A stretch of 64,000 bases of DNA from Lentilitoribacter sp. Alg239-R112 (GTDB lineage: Bacteria > Pseudomonadota > Alphaproteobacteria > Rhizobiales > Rhizobiaceae). Below, in pieces: positions 24,529-33,811 of this stretch (its first letter is position 1; the number at the start of each line of letters is the position of its first letter). The translations under genes were made by a program, and so were the position numbers. The stretch covers positions 2,460,261-2,524,260 of the forward strand of contig NZ_LS999833.1 of the NCBI RefSeq assembly GCF_900537175.1, read 5' to 3'. Under the pieces are notes generated by a model that was not told where the DNA came from, did not search any database, and saw only the letters and a list, made by a program, of their open reading frames with translations.

Positions 24529-25603
24529 CGTTCTCTCCCTTTCGAAAAACAATAAACTTCTGCACCCAAAAATTGAGGAGAAAAAGTAGAGTTGATGCAA
24601 CGGCATAGATTAAGGGTTTGTTAATATCAGAATTTTCAACAACATATTCAATCACTGGGGTCAGTAGTATCGCATTTACGATAATCAATACGACAAGTTT
24701 AAAGAACTCTTTGATTCGATTTCCATTCGATATAAAAATAAATTTTTTACCCAAATTAAAGTACAAAATCGTTAATATTGATCGATTTATCAATATGGCT
24801 GTAAATGTATTTACATCGAAAAATGTCAAAAGAGAAAAGAGTGCGATATCAAATACAGCTATAATTAACGAAGAAATCACACTTCGAAACAGAACAAAAT
24901 ATATCTGCGCAGAGTCCCAAATTGGATTAAAATGAGATGTTGGGTTTCCCGGCTCGTAAACTGTTTCAATTGGCACTTCAATAATAGGCATCTCTTTGGA
25001 AGACGTAATAAGAGCTTCCAATTCAAATTGATAACCATCTGCACCAATTGAGAGGTATTTTTCAAACGATGTACGAGATATTTTTCGCAGCCCAGACTGC
25101 GTATCTGAAACTTTTGTTCTAAAGAGAATTTTGAAGAGAACTCTGGTCAATATGTTTCCAAAACGACTGCGTAGCGGAACGTCTTGATCGAAAATCCGGG
25201 AACCAACAATCAACGCTTCCCCACCAGGGTGTCGAAATATTTTAACTATATCATTTGGAAGGTGCTGCCCATCAGCGTCAGCAGTAACTAAAAATGAAGC
25301 ATTATGTTCAAGCGCATACTGAATGCCCGTTTTCAAAGCAGCACCTTTGCCTTTATTTTCAGTATGATTAATCAAAAATACGTTATTCCGACCCGCAATT
25401 TCTCTAAATAATTTATTCGCGCCTTTGGAAGTCGATCCATCATTCACGACAATAATTAAGACTTGACCTAGATCTATTTCCACGTCACTATTTGAATCGT
25501 CTAGCGACTTCATCTTTGTAAGAAGATCATCAATTATTCCAAGCAAATTTTCTTCTGGCTGATATGTTGGTATAAGAATCATTCCGCTGGAAAACTCAGT
25601 CAT
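24512..25603 (-). CDS. GT2 polyprenyl-phosphate glycosyltransferase fused to GtrA domain
   Basis: 363 residues. Residues 1-235 form a DPM1/GtrB-type GT2 domain (ILIPTYQPEENL, VVNDGST, VTADADGQHLPNDI with DxD, VSDTQSGLRKIS). Residues 240-360 contain four hydrophobic segments, as in GtrA flippase-like proteins (FDIALFSLLTFF, NFWVQKFIVFRK). The protein would attach a sugar to undecaprenyl phosphate and help flip it to the periplasm, feeding the GT-C enzyme two genes downstream. GtrA and GtrB are normally separate, so the fusion is a compact variant. Confidence 0.88.
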   Translation of the reverse strand: MTEFSSGMILIPTYQPEENLLGIIDDLLTKMKSLDDSNSDVEIDLGQVLIIVVNDGSTSKGANKLFREIAGRNNVFLINHTENKGKGAALKTGIQYALEHNASFLVTADADGQHLPNDIVKIFRHPGGEALIVGSRIFDQDVPLRSRFGNILTRVLFKILFRTKVSDTQSGLRKISRTSFEKYLSIGADGYQFELEALITSSKEMPIIEVPIETVYEPGNPTSHFNPIWDSAQIYFVLFRSVISSLIIAVFDIALFSLLTFFDVNTFTAILINRSILTILYFNLGKKFIFISNGNRIKEFFKLVVLIIVNAILLTPVIEYVVENSDINKPLIYAVASTLLFLLNFWVQKFIVFRKGENDDRLE

Positions 25604-25859
25604 TTTTAATGCCCCATTCTCGTACTCTGTTATAAGACGGCTCGAGTAACCTATACTAATTATTATTATAAATCATAGACAGTGAACATATTTGATAGAA
25701 CGTTTTTAGAATGGATTGAAAGAGTAACAGGTCAAAAATATGAATACCTGGGATTCTACTTCAAAATGAGGTTTTCTGCCTGATGATTTCAAGAACAAGG
25801 TCTACAAATGTTTGATTAGGTTCTCAAGCAAGAATAGGCAGCTAAACGTTCATCATACC

Positions 25860-26786
25860 TCAATCCGGCCCGTCAAGCGGTTTTTTAGCGCCCTCAATTT
25901 CTGCTCGCCTAATCAGTGGCAATAACTCCGGACGGCTCTTACAATGCCCCCAAATCATGACGTTGGTATTTAGGAATGGTAAGAATCTGAGAGGCCAATG
26001 AGTGTATTTGAGTTCTCTGAAATACATTTTTAAAAATTTCAAAACGCGAGGTGCATCGTTAATGTGTTCACGTGACATTACTAGGTCTATATCCAGACTA
26101 TACTTGCGTTTTAGGCTGGGGCCGGTCACGAGCGCACGCCCAATACTAAAAGGCAAACCGCCTTCGCACGGAATAACAAAATAGTGGGTACCCTCAGGTT
26201 TCAAAATGCGTGTTATCTCCTCAAAAGCCTCCGCAAGGTGATAGATATGCTCAAGCGTGTGCAATGTAACAAATGTATCGACTATGCCATCAGCAATCGG
26301 AAGTACGCCGCCTGATGTGCAGATAAGAGTTTTATCGGGATAGTTGGTAGCCAGTTGGCATAACATATTCCAATTCGTATCAATCCCAATATAATTTTTT
26401 AGAGCGACAAAATCATGCAGCGCACCGTTACCTGCACCAACTTCAACGACGAGATCATTTACTTTGGTTAACTTTGCAAGAGAGCGGCCAAGCAACCGGT
26501 GACCAGATTGGGTAAAAAAGCGATAGAGTTTGGTTTCATAAATTTTCCAATTTTTGGATTCAGTATGTTCAAATATCTCTAGCCATCGTTGAAACTCCAG
26601 CTCGGCATAAATGGCCAGAGACTTTTGACTACCGGTGTTAGGGTCCGCTCGAAAATCCCAGACACCATCCGTTTTAAAGTATTCGCGCTTGCAGCTATCG
26701 CAAACCATGCTTAGACCGCCGTCTATTGGCAATGCCATTGTCCCATGGCAGTCTATACAAGCTAAAAGCCGCATTTTACTATACAT
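25860..26786 (-). CDS. Zn-ribbon plus SAM-dependent methyltransferase
   Basis: 308 residues. An N-terminal zinc ribbon of Trm112 type (LACIDCHG, then MVCDSCKREYF) precedes a class I methyltransferase with VVEVGAGNGALHD (motif I), YIGIDTNWNML and TFVTLHTLEHIYHLAEAF. The C-terminal part is basic and aromatic. The start at 26786 overlaps a methyltransferase pseudogene by 8 nt; an internal ATG lies at 26774. The substrate is unknown; the neighbours suggest surface glycan or lipid. Confidence 0.8.
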   Translation of the reverse strand: MYSKMRLLACIDCHGTMALPIDGGLSMVCDSCKREYFKTDGVWDFRADPNTGSQKSLAIYAELEFQRWLEIFEHTESKNWKIYETKLYRFFTQSGHRLLGRSLAKLTKVNDLVVEVGAGNGALHDFVALKNYIGIDTNWNMLCQLATNYPDKTLICTSGGVLPIADGIVDTFVTLHTLEHIYHLAEAFEEITRILKPEGTHYFVIPCEGGLPFSIGRALVTGPSLKRKYSLDIDLVMSREHINDAPRVLKFLKMYFRELKYTHWPLRFLPFLNTNVMIWGHCKSRPELLPLIRRAEIEGAKKPLDGPD

Positions 26787-27187
26787 CGTTACTCTCGATC
26801 TTATGTTTACATGTCAGGAATGAATTTTGTTGGTAGAGAACATAACTCTGCGTTAGCCTGGCTTTCCTATCAACGGATCTATGTGATAGCCGACAATGAA
26901 GCTCAGAAGCAGAAGTAACCCAGTCAACACTTAGAGGACATTCATCAGGAAATACCCAAATTCCTAAGACCTCCGCGGCTCTGTGAATAACCCTAAATAG
27001 GAAGGTCGGAAGGGGAAAAATAACAGGCATCAAACAATCAGACTTTACAGTGCGGAAGTAATTTTTAACACAGGTTCGAGTGTGGGCGCCTTTAAAAAGT
27101 TCTATTGGGCCCACACTGAACACAACATCACAATAAACTTGCTTCATGCGCTTCTTTGAAATAATCATCCCAATCCACTTTTAACAT
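26779..27187 (-). pseudogene. Methyltransferase pseudogene with internal deletion
   Basis: The frame from ATG 27187 reads MLKVDWDDYFKEAHEASLL and stops, matching the N-terminus of the 23908-24528 enzyme (TDWNKYYKKPARPTSF). Without a gap the next frame continues CDVVFSVGPIELF, LPTFLFRVIHRAAEVLGIWVF and ARLTQSYVLYQQN, matching that enzyme's second half. About 85 codons containing the SAM motif I are missing, and the join is out of frame. The catalytic-region IEHF is IELF. It is dead as a methyltransferase. Confidence 0.75.
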
Positions 27188-28369
27188 ATTATATAAGCCA
27201 TCAAATACTTTAGCGACTTCGACGTATGCAAATTACATGATAAAAAATTTTACATGTAGTCAATTGTCAAACTGTTTACAACAATGACTCAAGTAAGAAA
27301 AGGCAAAACTCTTGCAATCCAGACTACACAACGACATCAAATAGGAATGCCGACGACATCGTTAACAGTTCACTTGTTTACCTCTAGTTGGAATGGTGGG
27401 AACAGTTTGTTTATTCCATCTAAACCTATTGTTGCCCAATCGGAAAGTTTCTATTGCTATGGCAGATAGGTCTGCCATTCGTTGATATATTGCTGTTCGT
27501 GTCGCTCTACATCAACGATCCAAAGTGTTGGCATTATGCCACAGCCACTTCTGTTCGGATAAAACACTACATTAGGCAAGCCGTCAGTCATATCACCAGA
27601 AAGCTTGAATATGTCAGCACAAAGAAAGCAGATCAACTAAAAAATAAGAAAGTAAAGAACCAGAATAGTGACCACTTAGCAGCGTATCCAGAAGAAATAT
27701 TCATTGTATGGCTTTGCCTACTGCTTGATACTCAGCATATGCTGGATATTGCCTTGAGAGTTCGGATTGGGCTTCCTAACATTCCGCATACATGGGAATG
27801 CTAGTTTGTTTCGTATCGGTATCACAGGTGTTCAACCGTTTATGTAACATCCTTATTGCTACCTCATTTACTTTTGCTACAGTAGCAGCAGGCAAAATAC
27901 CCAACACAACAATTTCCAAAAGTTTCGTCTCAATATCCCTTTGATCTGCAAGCAAGCAGCATCGCTCACAGAGATATCAAATTCAGTGCAAATAGACAGC
28001 CTATGATTACTAATGTAAGAATAAATAACATCTTATAAATTCATTCTAAACCATCGTAAACAGATAATAAATCGACGAACAACCTTTAGAAATGCGATTA
28101 AAATATAAAGAGAGGGCTTTTTACGAAAATTCAAAGATTTTTGCATTCCATAATTGCACATATTATCGGTATGTCTTTATAAATAGATGCTGGTACATTG
28201 CGCTTAACCATACCAGGTGTTATTTTTTGGTTTCTACAATTTGTAACTATTCATACCTTGATACAAAGTATAATCAAAGCTATTCATTCCAACTATGAAC
28301 TCTATTGCTTACATATTAGTATTAACCAACAATCAGAACAATTTACAATTCAAATAAAGTAAGACCATC
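27188..28369 (+). other. 1.2-kb region without a convincing gene, upstream of main operon
   Basis: AT-rich sequence. Open frames at 27454-27804 (plus) and scattered minus-strand pieces (for example KLLEIVVLGILPAATVAKVNE around 27850-27920) resemble no family I know and look like decayed DNA. I saw no ops or JUMPstart-like element. The promoter of the 25-gene cluster should lie here, but I could not choose a site. Confidence 0.5.
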
Positions 28370-29215
28370 ATGACTTGTTATCTTTGTAATTATCCACATT
28401 TTGAAAAATGCAAAGGCCGTGTTCGAGATGCTCCTAATCTAGAATTCCGCAGATGTAGTGCCTGTGAATTAGTCTATCTAGAAACAGTGGAGCACATAAA
28501 AGCCGGTCATTATGAAGAGTCAGGCATGCATGACGATGCCTTATTTCCCATCGAGGCTTGGCTACGACAAACAGCAGAAGACGACCAACGTCGAATTGAT
28601 AATTTGAGGCCAATGCTGGTCAACCGTAGTATTTTGGATTTTGGCTGTGGCGCCGGAGGCTTCATTCAGAGAGCTACTAATATAGCAGCTAGTGTTACAG
28701 GTTTAGAACTTGAAAAACGCGTGCGCGAATATTGGGGTAAGCAGTATGAGATATATGAAAGTCTGAATCAGGTTGGAAAATTTGATATAATTACTGCTTT
28801 TCACGTAGTTGAACATTTGGCAGATCCTCGTGCTATATTAAGCCAACTTGCTGAGCATCTCAATAAGAACGGGCAGCTTATTATTGAAGTACCAAGCGCT
28901 GATGACGCCTTGCTTACTTTATATGATAATCAAGATTTTCAAAACTTCACGTATTGGAGCCAACACTTATTTCTATTCAATGCAGATACAATGCGTCAAT
29001 TAGCTAAGCAGGCTGGTCTTGAGGTAGTTTCGATACAACAACATCAACGATATTCACTTGCCAATCATCTGCATTGGCTTAGCCACGGCAAGCCTGGTGG
29101 CCATCAGAAATGGGCATTTTTAGATAATCCCGAGTTATCAAGAGCCTATGCGAGTGCTTTGGGCTCAATTGGGAAAAGCGATACAATCATTGCCTATTTG
29201 CAGAAAGCTAAGTGA
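28370..29215 (+). CDS. Zn-binding SAM-dependent methyltransferase
   Basis: 281 residues. The N-terminal CYLCNYPHFEKC and FRRCSACELVY supply four cysteines for zinc, as in sugar methyltransferases of the cluster at 54613. Motif I is SILDFGCGAGGFIQRA; FDIITAFHVVEHLADPRAIL follows. It is the first gene of the large polysaccharide operon and meets gmhB at TGATG. Probably it methylates a sugar or a glycan chain. Confidence 0.8.
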   Translation: MTCYLCNYPHFEKCKGRVRDAPNLEFRRCSACELVYLETVEHIKAGHYEESGMHDDALFPIEAWLRQTAEDDQRRIDNLRPMLVNRSILDFGCGAGGFIQRATNIAASVTGLELEKRVREYWGKQYEIYESLNQVGKFDIITAFHVVEHLADPRAILSQLAEHLNKNGQLIIEVPSADDALLTLYDNQDFQNFTYWSQHLFLFNADTMRQLAKQAGLEVVSIQQHQRYSLANHLHWLSHGKPGGHQKWAFLDNPELSRAYASALGSIGKSDTIIAYLQKAK

Positions 29216-29805
29216 TGCAAAAAGTGAGTGTTGGCCCGAGTTTATCCAAGGCACTATTTCTGGATCGAGACGGCGTTGTAAATATTGACACAGGGTATGT
29301 ACACCGCCAAGAAGATTTTGAGTTTGTTGACGGGATATTTGAACTTGTCAACAAAGCACATCATTTGGGCTTCCTGATTATCATTATTACAAACCAAGCG
29401 GGCATTGGGCGGGGTTATTATTCAGAACAACAATTTAAGGACCTAAGCGCATGGATGTGTCAATGTTTTTTAGATAAAAGTAGTCCTCTGACACGAGTAT
29501 ATCATTCGCCATTCCACCCAACCAAGGGATTAGGAAAATACCGTCAAGATCATATCACTAGAAAACCACGCCCTGGAATGATATTACAAGCAACGATCGA
29601 CTATCAAATTGCTTTAGAAGCATCTATACTTATCGGTGATAAAATGACAGATATAGAAGCAGGAATTACCGCAGGTGTTGGTAGAAATATTCTTTTCGAT
29701 CCAGAACCTAATCCGGCTCCGTCAGAACGCGATTTTGAGATTATTTCCTCCATAAGATCCGCACTACCTTTACTAGTTTCAATAAATCATGAGAATACAA
29801 TTTAA
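29215..29805 (+). CDS. gmhB: D-glycero-D-manno-heptose-1,7-bisphosphate phosphatase (GmhB)
   Basis: 196 residues, HAD family: FLDRDGVVNID (nucleophile and general acid Asp), IIIITNQAGIGRG, TRKPRPGM and LIGDKMTDIEAG. It removes the 7-phosphate (or the corresponding phosphate) in ADP/GDP-heptose synthesis. The usual GmhB zinc loop with C-x-H...C-x-C is replaced by YHSPFHPTKG and QDHITRKP without cysteines, so the structural zinc appears absent. ATG 29215 overlaps the previous TGA. It sits with hddC and hddA. Confidence 0.88.
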   Translation: MQKVSVGPSLSKALFLDRDGVVNIDTGYVHRQEDFEFVDGIFELVNKAHHLGFLIIIITNQAGIGRGYYSEQQFKDLSAWMCQCFLDKSSPLTRVYHSPFHPTKGLGKYRQDHITRKPRPGMILQATIDYQIALEASILIGDKMTDIEAGITAGVGRNILFDPEPNPAPSERDFEIISSIRSALPLLVSINHENTI

Positions 29806-30518
29806 TGACCACTCTATTTATTTTAGCTGGCGGGTTTGGCACACGACTTCGATCCGTCGTAACTGATGCACCCAAGGCACTTGCACCGATCGGCTCGCAT
29901 CCTTTTCTACGGCTTCAATTGGAGGGTTGGATTGGGCACGGCTTGCGATCATTTGTATTCCTTCTTCATCACCGCGCTGATCTGATCATAGACTATTTAC
30001 AAAAAGAAAAAAAACTATTGCGTGATTGTGAGGTTAGATGGGTCATTGAACCAAACCCAATGGGCACGGGTGGCGCAGTAAGCTATGCAATATCTGAATT
30101 AAATTTTGAGGGTGAGTTTTTGCTAACCAACGCCGATACATGGTTGAGCGAAGGTGTAGCCAATATGTTAACAAAAGATACACCGACGATTGGTGTAGTA
30201 AAATTAGAGAACACATCCCGCTATGGTCAAATCAAGTTCAACAAGGAGTTTTTTGTTGAAGCTTTCGTCGAAAAAGGCCTATCCCAATCCGCGGGATCCG
30301 TTAATGCAGGCTTATATAAACTTCACAGCGCATTATTTGATAAATATAAGGGGCAACCATTTTCATTGGAAACCGAACTATTACCCGAACTCGTTCAAAA
30401 CAAAAGTTTGCGTGCCGTTCCATTGAATACTAACTTTATTGATATCGGAATACCCGCTGACTATGCTAGATTTTGTGATTGGGTTAAGCAGGGAGGAAAA
30501 GGTTCATTATGCAATTAG
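29805..30518 (+). CDS. hddC: D-glycero-alpha-D-manno-heptose-1-phosphate guanylyltransferase-like (HddC)
   Basis: 237 residues of nucleotidyltransferase fold: LAGGFGTRLRSVVTDAPKAL signature at 7-26, MGTGGAV, LLTNADTW (metal-binding Asp) and the NAGLYKLH strand. Neighbouring gmhB, a heptose-phosphate kinase and a GmhA-like isomerase favour HddC, giving GDP-D-glycero-alpha-D-manno-heptose. The family also contains glucose- and mannose-1-phosphate nucleotidyltransferases, so specificity rests on context. TAATG overlap upstream, 10-nt overlap downstream. Confidence 0.8.
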   Translation: MTTLFILAGGFGTRLRSVVTDAPKALAPIGSHPFLRLQLEGWIGHGLRSFVFLLHHRADLIIDYLQKEKKLLRDCEVRWVIEPNPMGTGGAVSYAISELNFEGEFLLTNADTWLSEGVANMLTKDTPTIGVVKLENTSRYGQIKFNKEFFVEAFVEKGLSQSAGSVNAGLYKLHSALFDKYKGQPFSLETELLPELVQNKSLRAVPLNTNFIDIGIPADYARFCDWVKQGGKGSLCN

Positions 30519-31885
30519 ATAGATTCCAAATTCAAGAACAATCTAGTTTGCGAGATGCGCTTGCAAAAATAGAGAATAATCACTTAGGGCTGATTTTCGC
30601 TTTGGACAAAAATGGAGCTGTCTCAGGCCTGGCCACAGATGGAGATATTCGTCGAAAATTACTTGAAGGGGCCTTGCTTGAAGACACGATTGCTTCCTGT
30701 ATCAATGCAGATTTTCTGTGGGAGAATCACGATATATCTCGTGAATCTCTGATTAAGAAATTAGACAATCGTATTCGTGTTATCCCATTACTTGATGAAA
30801 ATCGATATCTTGTAGACATTGTTAGTCGAGATCACATACCGTCGGTTTCAGAAGACGCACTTATTACGCGCGCCCGTGCGCCCGTGCGTATCAGCTTTGG
30901 TGGAGGTGGTTCAGACCTCACACATTTTTTCAATGATGAAAATGGGGCTGTAATAAATACAACAATCTCAATCTACAGCCATGCGACCATGCGCTTACGC
31001 GACGATAACAAGATCATTGTGAAATCATTTGATTTGGGTGAGACTCTCAAAGCAGATAATCTTGACGCGGCGCTGAACTGGAATGGACAATTCATGTTGA
31101 TGAAAGCGCTACTCAAAGCTGTTCGTCCCGATTTTGGGTTTGAATTAGAGGTTAAATCGGACTTTCCTATGAAATCAGGATTGGGTGGCTCTTCTGTTGT
31201 TTCAGCGGCCATTTTAGGTTGTTTTAATCAGTTCCGCCGTGATTCTTGGAATTTACACGAAATCGCAGAATTAGCTTTTCAAGCAGAGCGTCTTCACATG
31301 GGAATTCAAGGGGGATGGCAAGATCAGTATGCCACTGTTTTTGGCGGCTTTAACTTTATGGAGTTCCGAGCTCGAGAAAACATTGTTCACCCCCTAAGGA
31401 TACATCAAAACACCCTTCTAGAACTGGAAGAATGCCTTGTGCTTTGCGATACAGGTACAAAACACGAATCTGGGGATATTCACGCCGATCAAGAAGTCCA
31501 AATGCAAGAAGAAAAAATACGTCAACAAATTAGGGCGAATATTGAACTCTCATACCAAATGCGCAACAGACTGCTCCGTGGTAAATTAAGTGATTTTGGG
31601 CAACTTCTAGATAAAGCTTGGCAATATAAACGGCAATTCAGTACAAAAATTTCAAACTCATATTTGGATAACATCTATGAGGACGCCCGAAAGCATGGCG
31701 CACTTGGAGGCAAACTCATGGGCGCAGGCGGCGGCGGATTTTTCATATTTTATGTTCCTCCTTTCTATAGAAATGAACTCCAAGAGCATTTAATTGCGAG
31801 AGGGTTGAAGATTCAACCTTTTCGTTTCGAATCAAACGGACTTCAGACTTGGCAAGTCCGCCAGCCTCAAAACAAAAGTGCATAA
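30509..31885 (+). CDS. hddA: CBS-pair plus heptose-7-phosphate kinase (HddA-like) fusion
   Basis: 458 residues. Residues 1-115 form a CBS-domain pair (ATDGDIRRKLLEG, VIPLLDENRYLVDIVSRDHI). From about 120 there is a GHMP kinase: RAPVRISFGGGGSDL, PMKSGLGGSSVVSAA (phosphate loop) and LMGAGGGGFFIFY. The kinase half matches D-glycero-alpha-D-manno-heptose-7-phosphate kinase. Normal HddA is about 340 residues; the CBS pair, usually fused to sugar nucleotidyltransferases, suggests adenine-nucleotide control of flux. Confidence 0.85.
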   Translation: MQLDRFQIQEQSSLRDALAKIENNHLGLIFALDKNGAVSGLATDGDIRRKLLEGALLEDTIASCINADFLWENHDISRESLIKKLDNRIRVIPLLDENRYLVDIVSRDHIPSVSEDALITRARAPVRISFGGGGSDLTHFFNDENGAVINTTISIYSHATMRLRDDNKIIVKSFDLGETLKADNLDAALNWNGQFMLMKALLKAVRPDFGFELEVKSDFPMKSGLGGSSVVSAAILGCFNQFRRDSWNLHEIAELAFQAERLHMGIQGGWQDQYATVFGGFNFMEFRARENIVHPLRIHQNTLLELEECLVLCDTGTKHESGDIHADQEVQMQEEKIRQQIRANIELSYQMRNRLLRGKLSDFGQLLDKAWQYKRQFSTKISNSYLDNIYEDARKHGALGGKLMGAGGGGFFIFYVPPFYRNELQEHLIARGLKIQPFRFESNGLQTWQVRQPQNKSA

Positions 31886-31889
31886 TATA

Positions 31890-33782
31890 ATGAAATTTGA
31901 TATAGGTCGGCACCACATTGGTAACGGGCGCGTTTTTGTAATCGCGGAAATTGGAAACAATCATAACGGCAGCTTTGAACGTGCTATAGAGATGATTGAT
32001 CTTACAAGTGAAATGGGTGCGGATTGTGCGAAATTCCAAATGCGCCATTTAGATGAGATCTATCGAGTGCGTACACTGCAAAAACAAGGTGAAGATCTGG
32101 GCACTGAATATGTTCTTGATTTACTCAAGCGGTTCGAACTTAGTGTAGATGAGCAGAGAAAGTTGGCATCTTATTGTCAACAAAAGGGTATTCTTTATCT
32201 TTGCACTCCTTGGGATAAGCATAGTGTCGATGTTTTGGAGACCTTTGGGGTCCCAGCTTATAAAGTTGCCTCAGCGGATCTTACCAATCTTCCACTGTTG
32301 GATAGTTTAGCGCAAACAGGCAAACCACTCATTTTATCAACTGGAATGAGCAGTAAAGAAGAAGTTGTTAATTCCGTAAATTTTTTAAACAAACGTTCCG
32401 CACAGTTTGCTTTGCTTCATTGTAACAGTACGTACCCAGCTCCCCTGCATGACATCAATTTAAAATGGATCGAAAAACTTCGTGATGTCCATCCACTCGT
32501 CGGTTACTCGGGCCACGAACGTGGTATCAATGTCTCTCTAGCTGCTGTAGCTTTGGGCGCGACAATCATAGAACGTCACTTTACGTTAGATAGATCAATG
32601 GAGGGACCAGATCACGCGGCAAGCCTGACTTATCAAGAATTTAAAACCATGATTGAGGGAATACGGGAAATTGAACAAGCGCTCGGCAGTGATAAAGAAC
32701 GGCAACTATCACAAGGTGAGATGATTAACCGCGAAAACCTTGGTAAAAGCCTGGTGTCTGCAGCTCCGTTGGAAAAAGGTACTATTATATCAACCGAGCA
32801 TGTCAAGGTACGTAGCCCAGGTCAGGGCTTATCGCCGCAATCATATGACCATCTAATAGGTCGTACAATTGGGCGCAGTATGTCCGACGAGGATTTCTTT
32901 TATCCTTCAGATCTTTCCGATACCAGAACTGAACCACGAGAATATAAGTTCTCTCGGCCTTGGGGGCTCCCCGTACGTTACCATGATTATCAATCCTATG
33001 CAGATATTGTGAAGCCTGATTTATGGGAGTTCCATTTATCCTATTCCGATATGGATCTTGATCCAGCCGATTATATTAAAGAACAAAGCGCTGCTAATTT
33101 TGTTGTTCATGCGCCAGAATTATTTTCTGGAAGTCATCTAATGGATCTGGCAACGCCAGATGATGAGTATCGAAAAAAATCACTCCGAGAAACACAACGC
33201 GTTATTGACATAACACGCAGACTTAAAGATTTCTTTCCTAAAACTGATCAACCACAAATTGTCGCAAATATTGGTGGCTTCACGATGGACCAACCTTTAC
33301 ACCCAGACGAAATACCGGAGTATTATCAACGTTTTGCCCAAAGCTTGGAAAAACTCGATACTGAAGGCGTGGAACTCATCCCTCAAACAATGGCTCCCTT
33401 TCCTTGGCATTTTGGCGGTCAACGGTATCAAAATATATTCGTCAAAATTGATGAAATTATACATTGGTGCCAAAAGCTTGGTCTTAGGATGTGCTATGAT
33501 GTTTCACATACGCGATTGACCTGTAATCATCTAGATTTAGATTTTTATGATTTTTGCGAGCGCATCGCGCCGATTACCGCACACCTGCATTTGGGAGATG
33601 CGACAGGAGTGAACGGTGAAGGACTGCAAATTGGCGAAGGTGAGATAGACTTCGACAGATTAGGCCTAATTTTAGGTAAAGGGTGCCCTGCGGCTTCGTT
33701 TATCCCCGAAATATGGCAAGGTCATAAAAATAACGGTGAAGGTTTCTGGATCGCCCTTGAACGATTAGAAGGCAAACTGTAA
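31890..33782 (+). CDS. NeuB-type synthase with SAF and extra TIM-barrel domain
   Basis: 630 residues in three parts. Residues 1-250 are a NeuB/SpsE barrel (IAEIGNNHNG, STGMSS, HCNSTYPAP, GYSGHERG, ERHFTLDRSMEGPDHAAS), which condenses PEP with an amino sugar or related aldose. About 275-345 is a SAF domain (LVSAAPLEKGTIIS). From about 360 is an AP-endonuclease-2/xylose-isomerase-like barrel (EFHLSYSDMDL, PQTMAPFPWHFGG, MCYDVSHTRL, HLHLGDATG). Ordinary NeuB ends after SAF at about 350 residues. The start at ATG 31890 avoids overlap; GTG 31878 is possible. Confidence 0.85.
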   Translation: MKFDIGRHHIGNGRVFVIAEIGNNHNGSFERAIEMIDLTSEMGADCAKFQMRHLDEIYRVRTLQKQGEDLGTEYVLDLLKRFELSVDEQRKLASYCQQKGILYLCTPWDKHSVDVLETFGVPAYKVASADLTNLPLLDSLAQTGKPLILSTGMSSKEEVVNSVNFLNKRSAQFALLHCNSTYPAPLHDINLKWIEKLRDVHPLVGYSGHERGINVSLAAVALGATIIERHFTLDRSMEGPDHAASLTYQEFKTMIEGIREIEQALGSDKERQLSQGEMINRENLGKSLVSAAPLEKGTIISTEHVKVRSPGQGLSPQSYDHLIGRTIGRSMSDEDFFYPSDLSDTRTEPREYKFSRPWGLPVRYHDYQSYADIVKPDLWEFHLSYSDMDLDPADYIKEQSAANFVVHAPELFSGSHLMDLATPDDEYRKKSLRETQRVIDITRRLKDFFPKTDQPQIVANIGGFTMDQPLHPDEIPEYYQRFAQSLEKLDTEGVELIPQTMAPFPWHFGGQRYQNIFVKIDEIIHWCQKLGLRMCYDVSHTRLTCNHLDLDFYDFCERIAPITAHLHLGDATGVNGEGLQIGEGEIDFDRLGLILGKGCPAASFIPEIWQGHKNNGEGFWIALERLEGKL

Positions 33783-33811
33783 TCACAATCAACTTTCCGT
33801 TAGTGAGACCT

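Noticed and set aside
27454..27804. 116-residue plus-strand frame in the gap before the main operon
   Set aside because: No family resemblance, no ribosome site, unusual composition; treated as decayed DNA.
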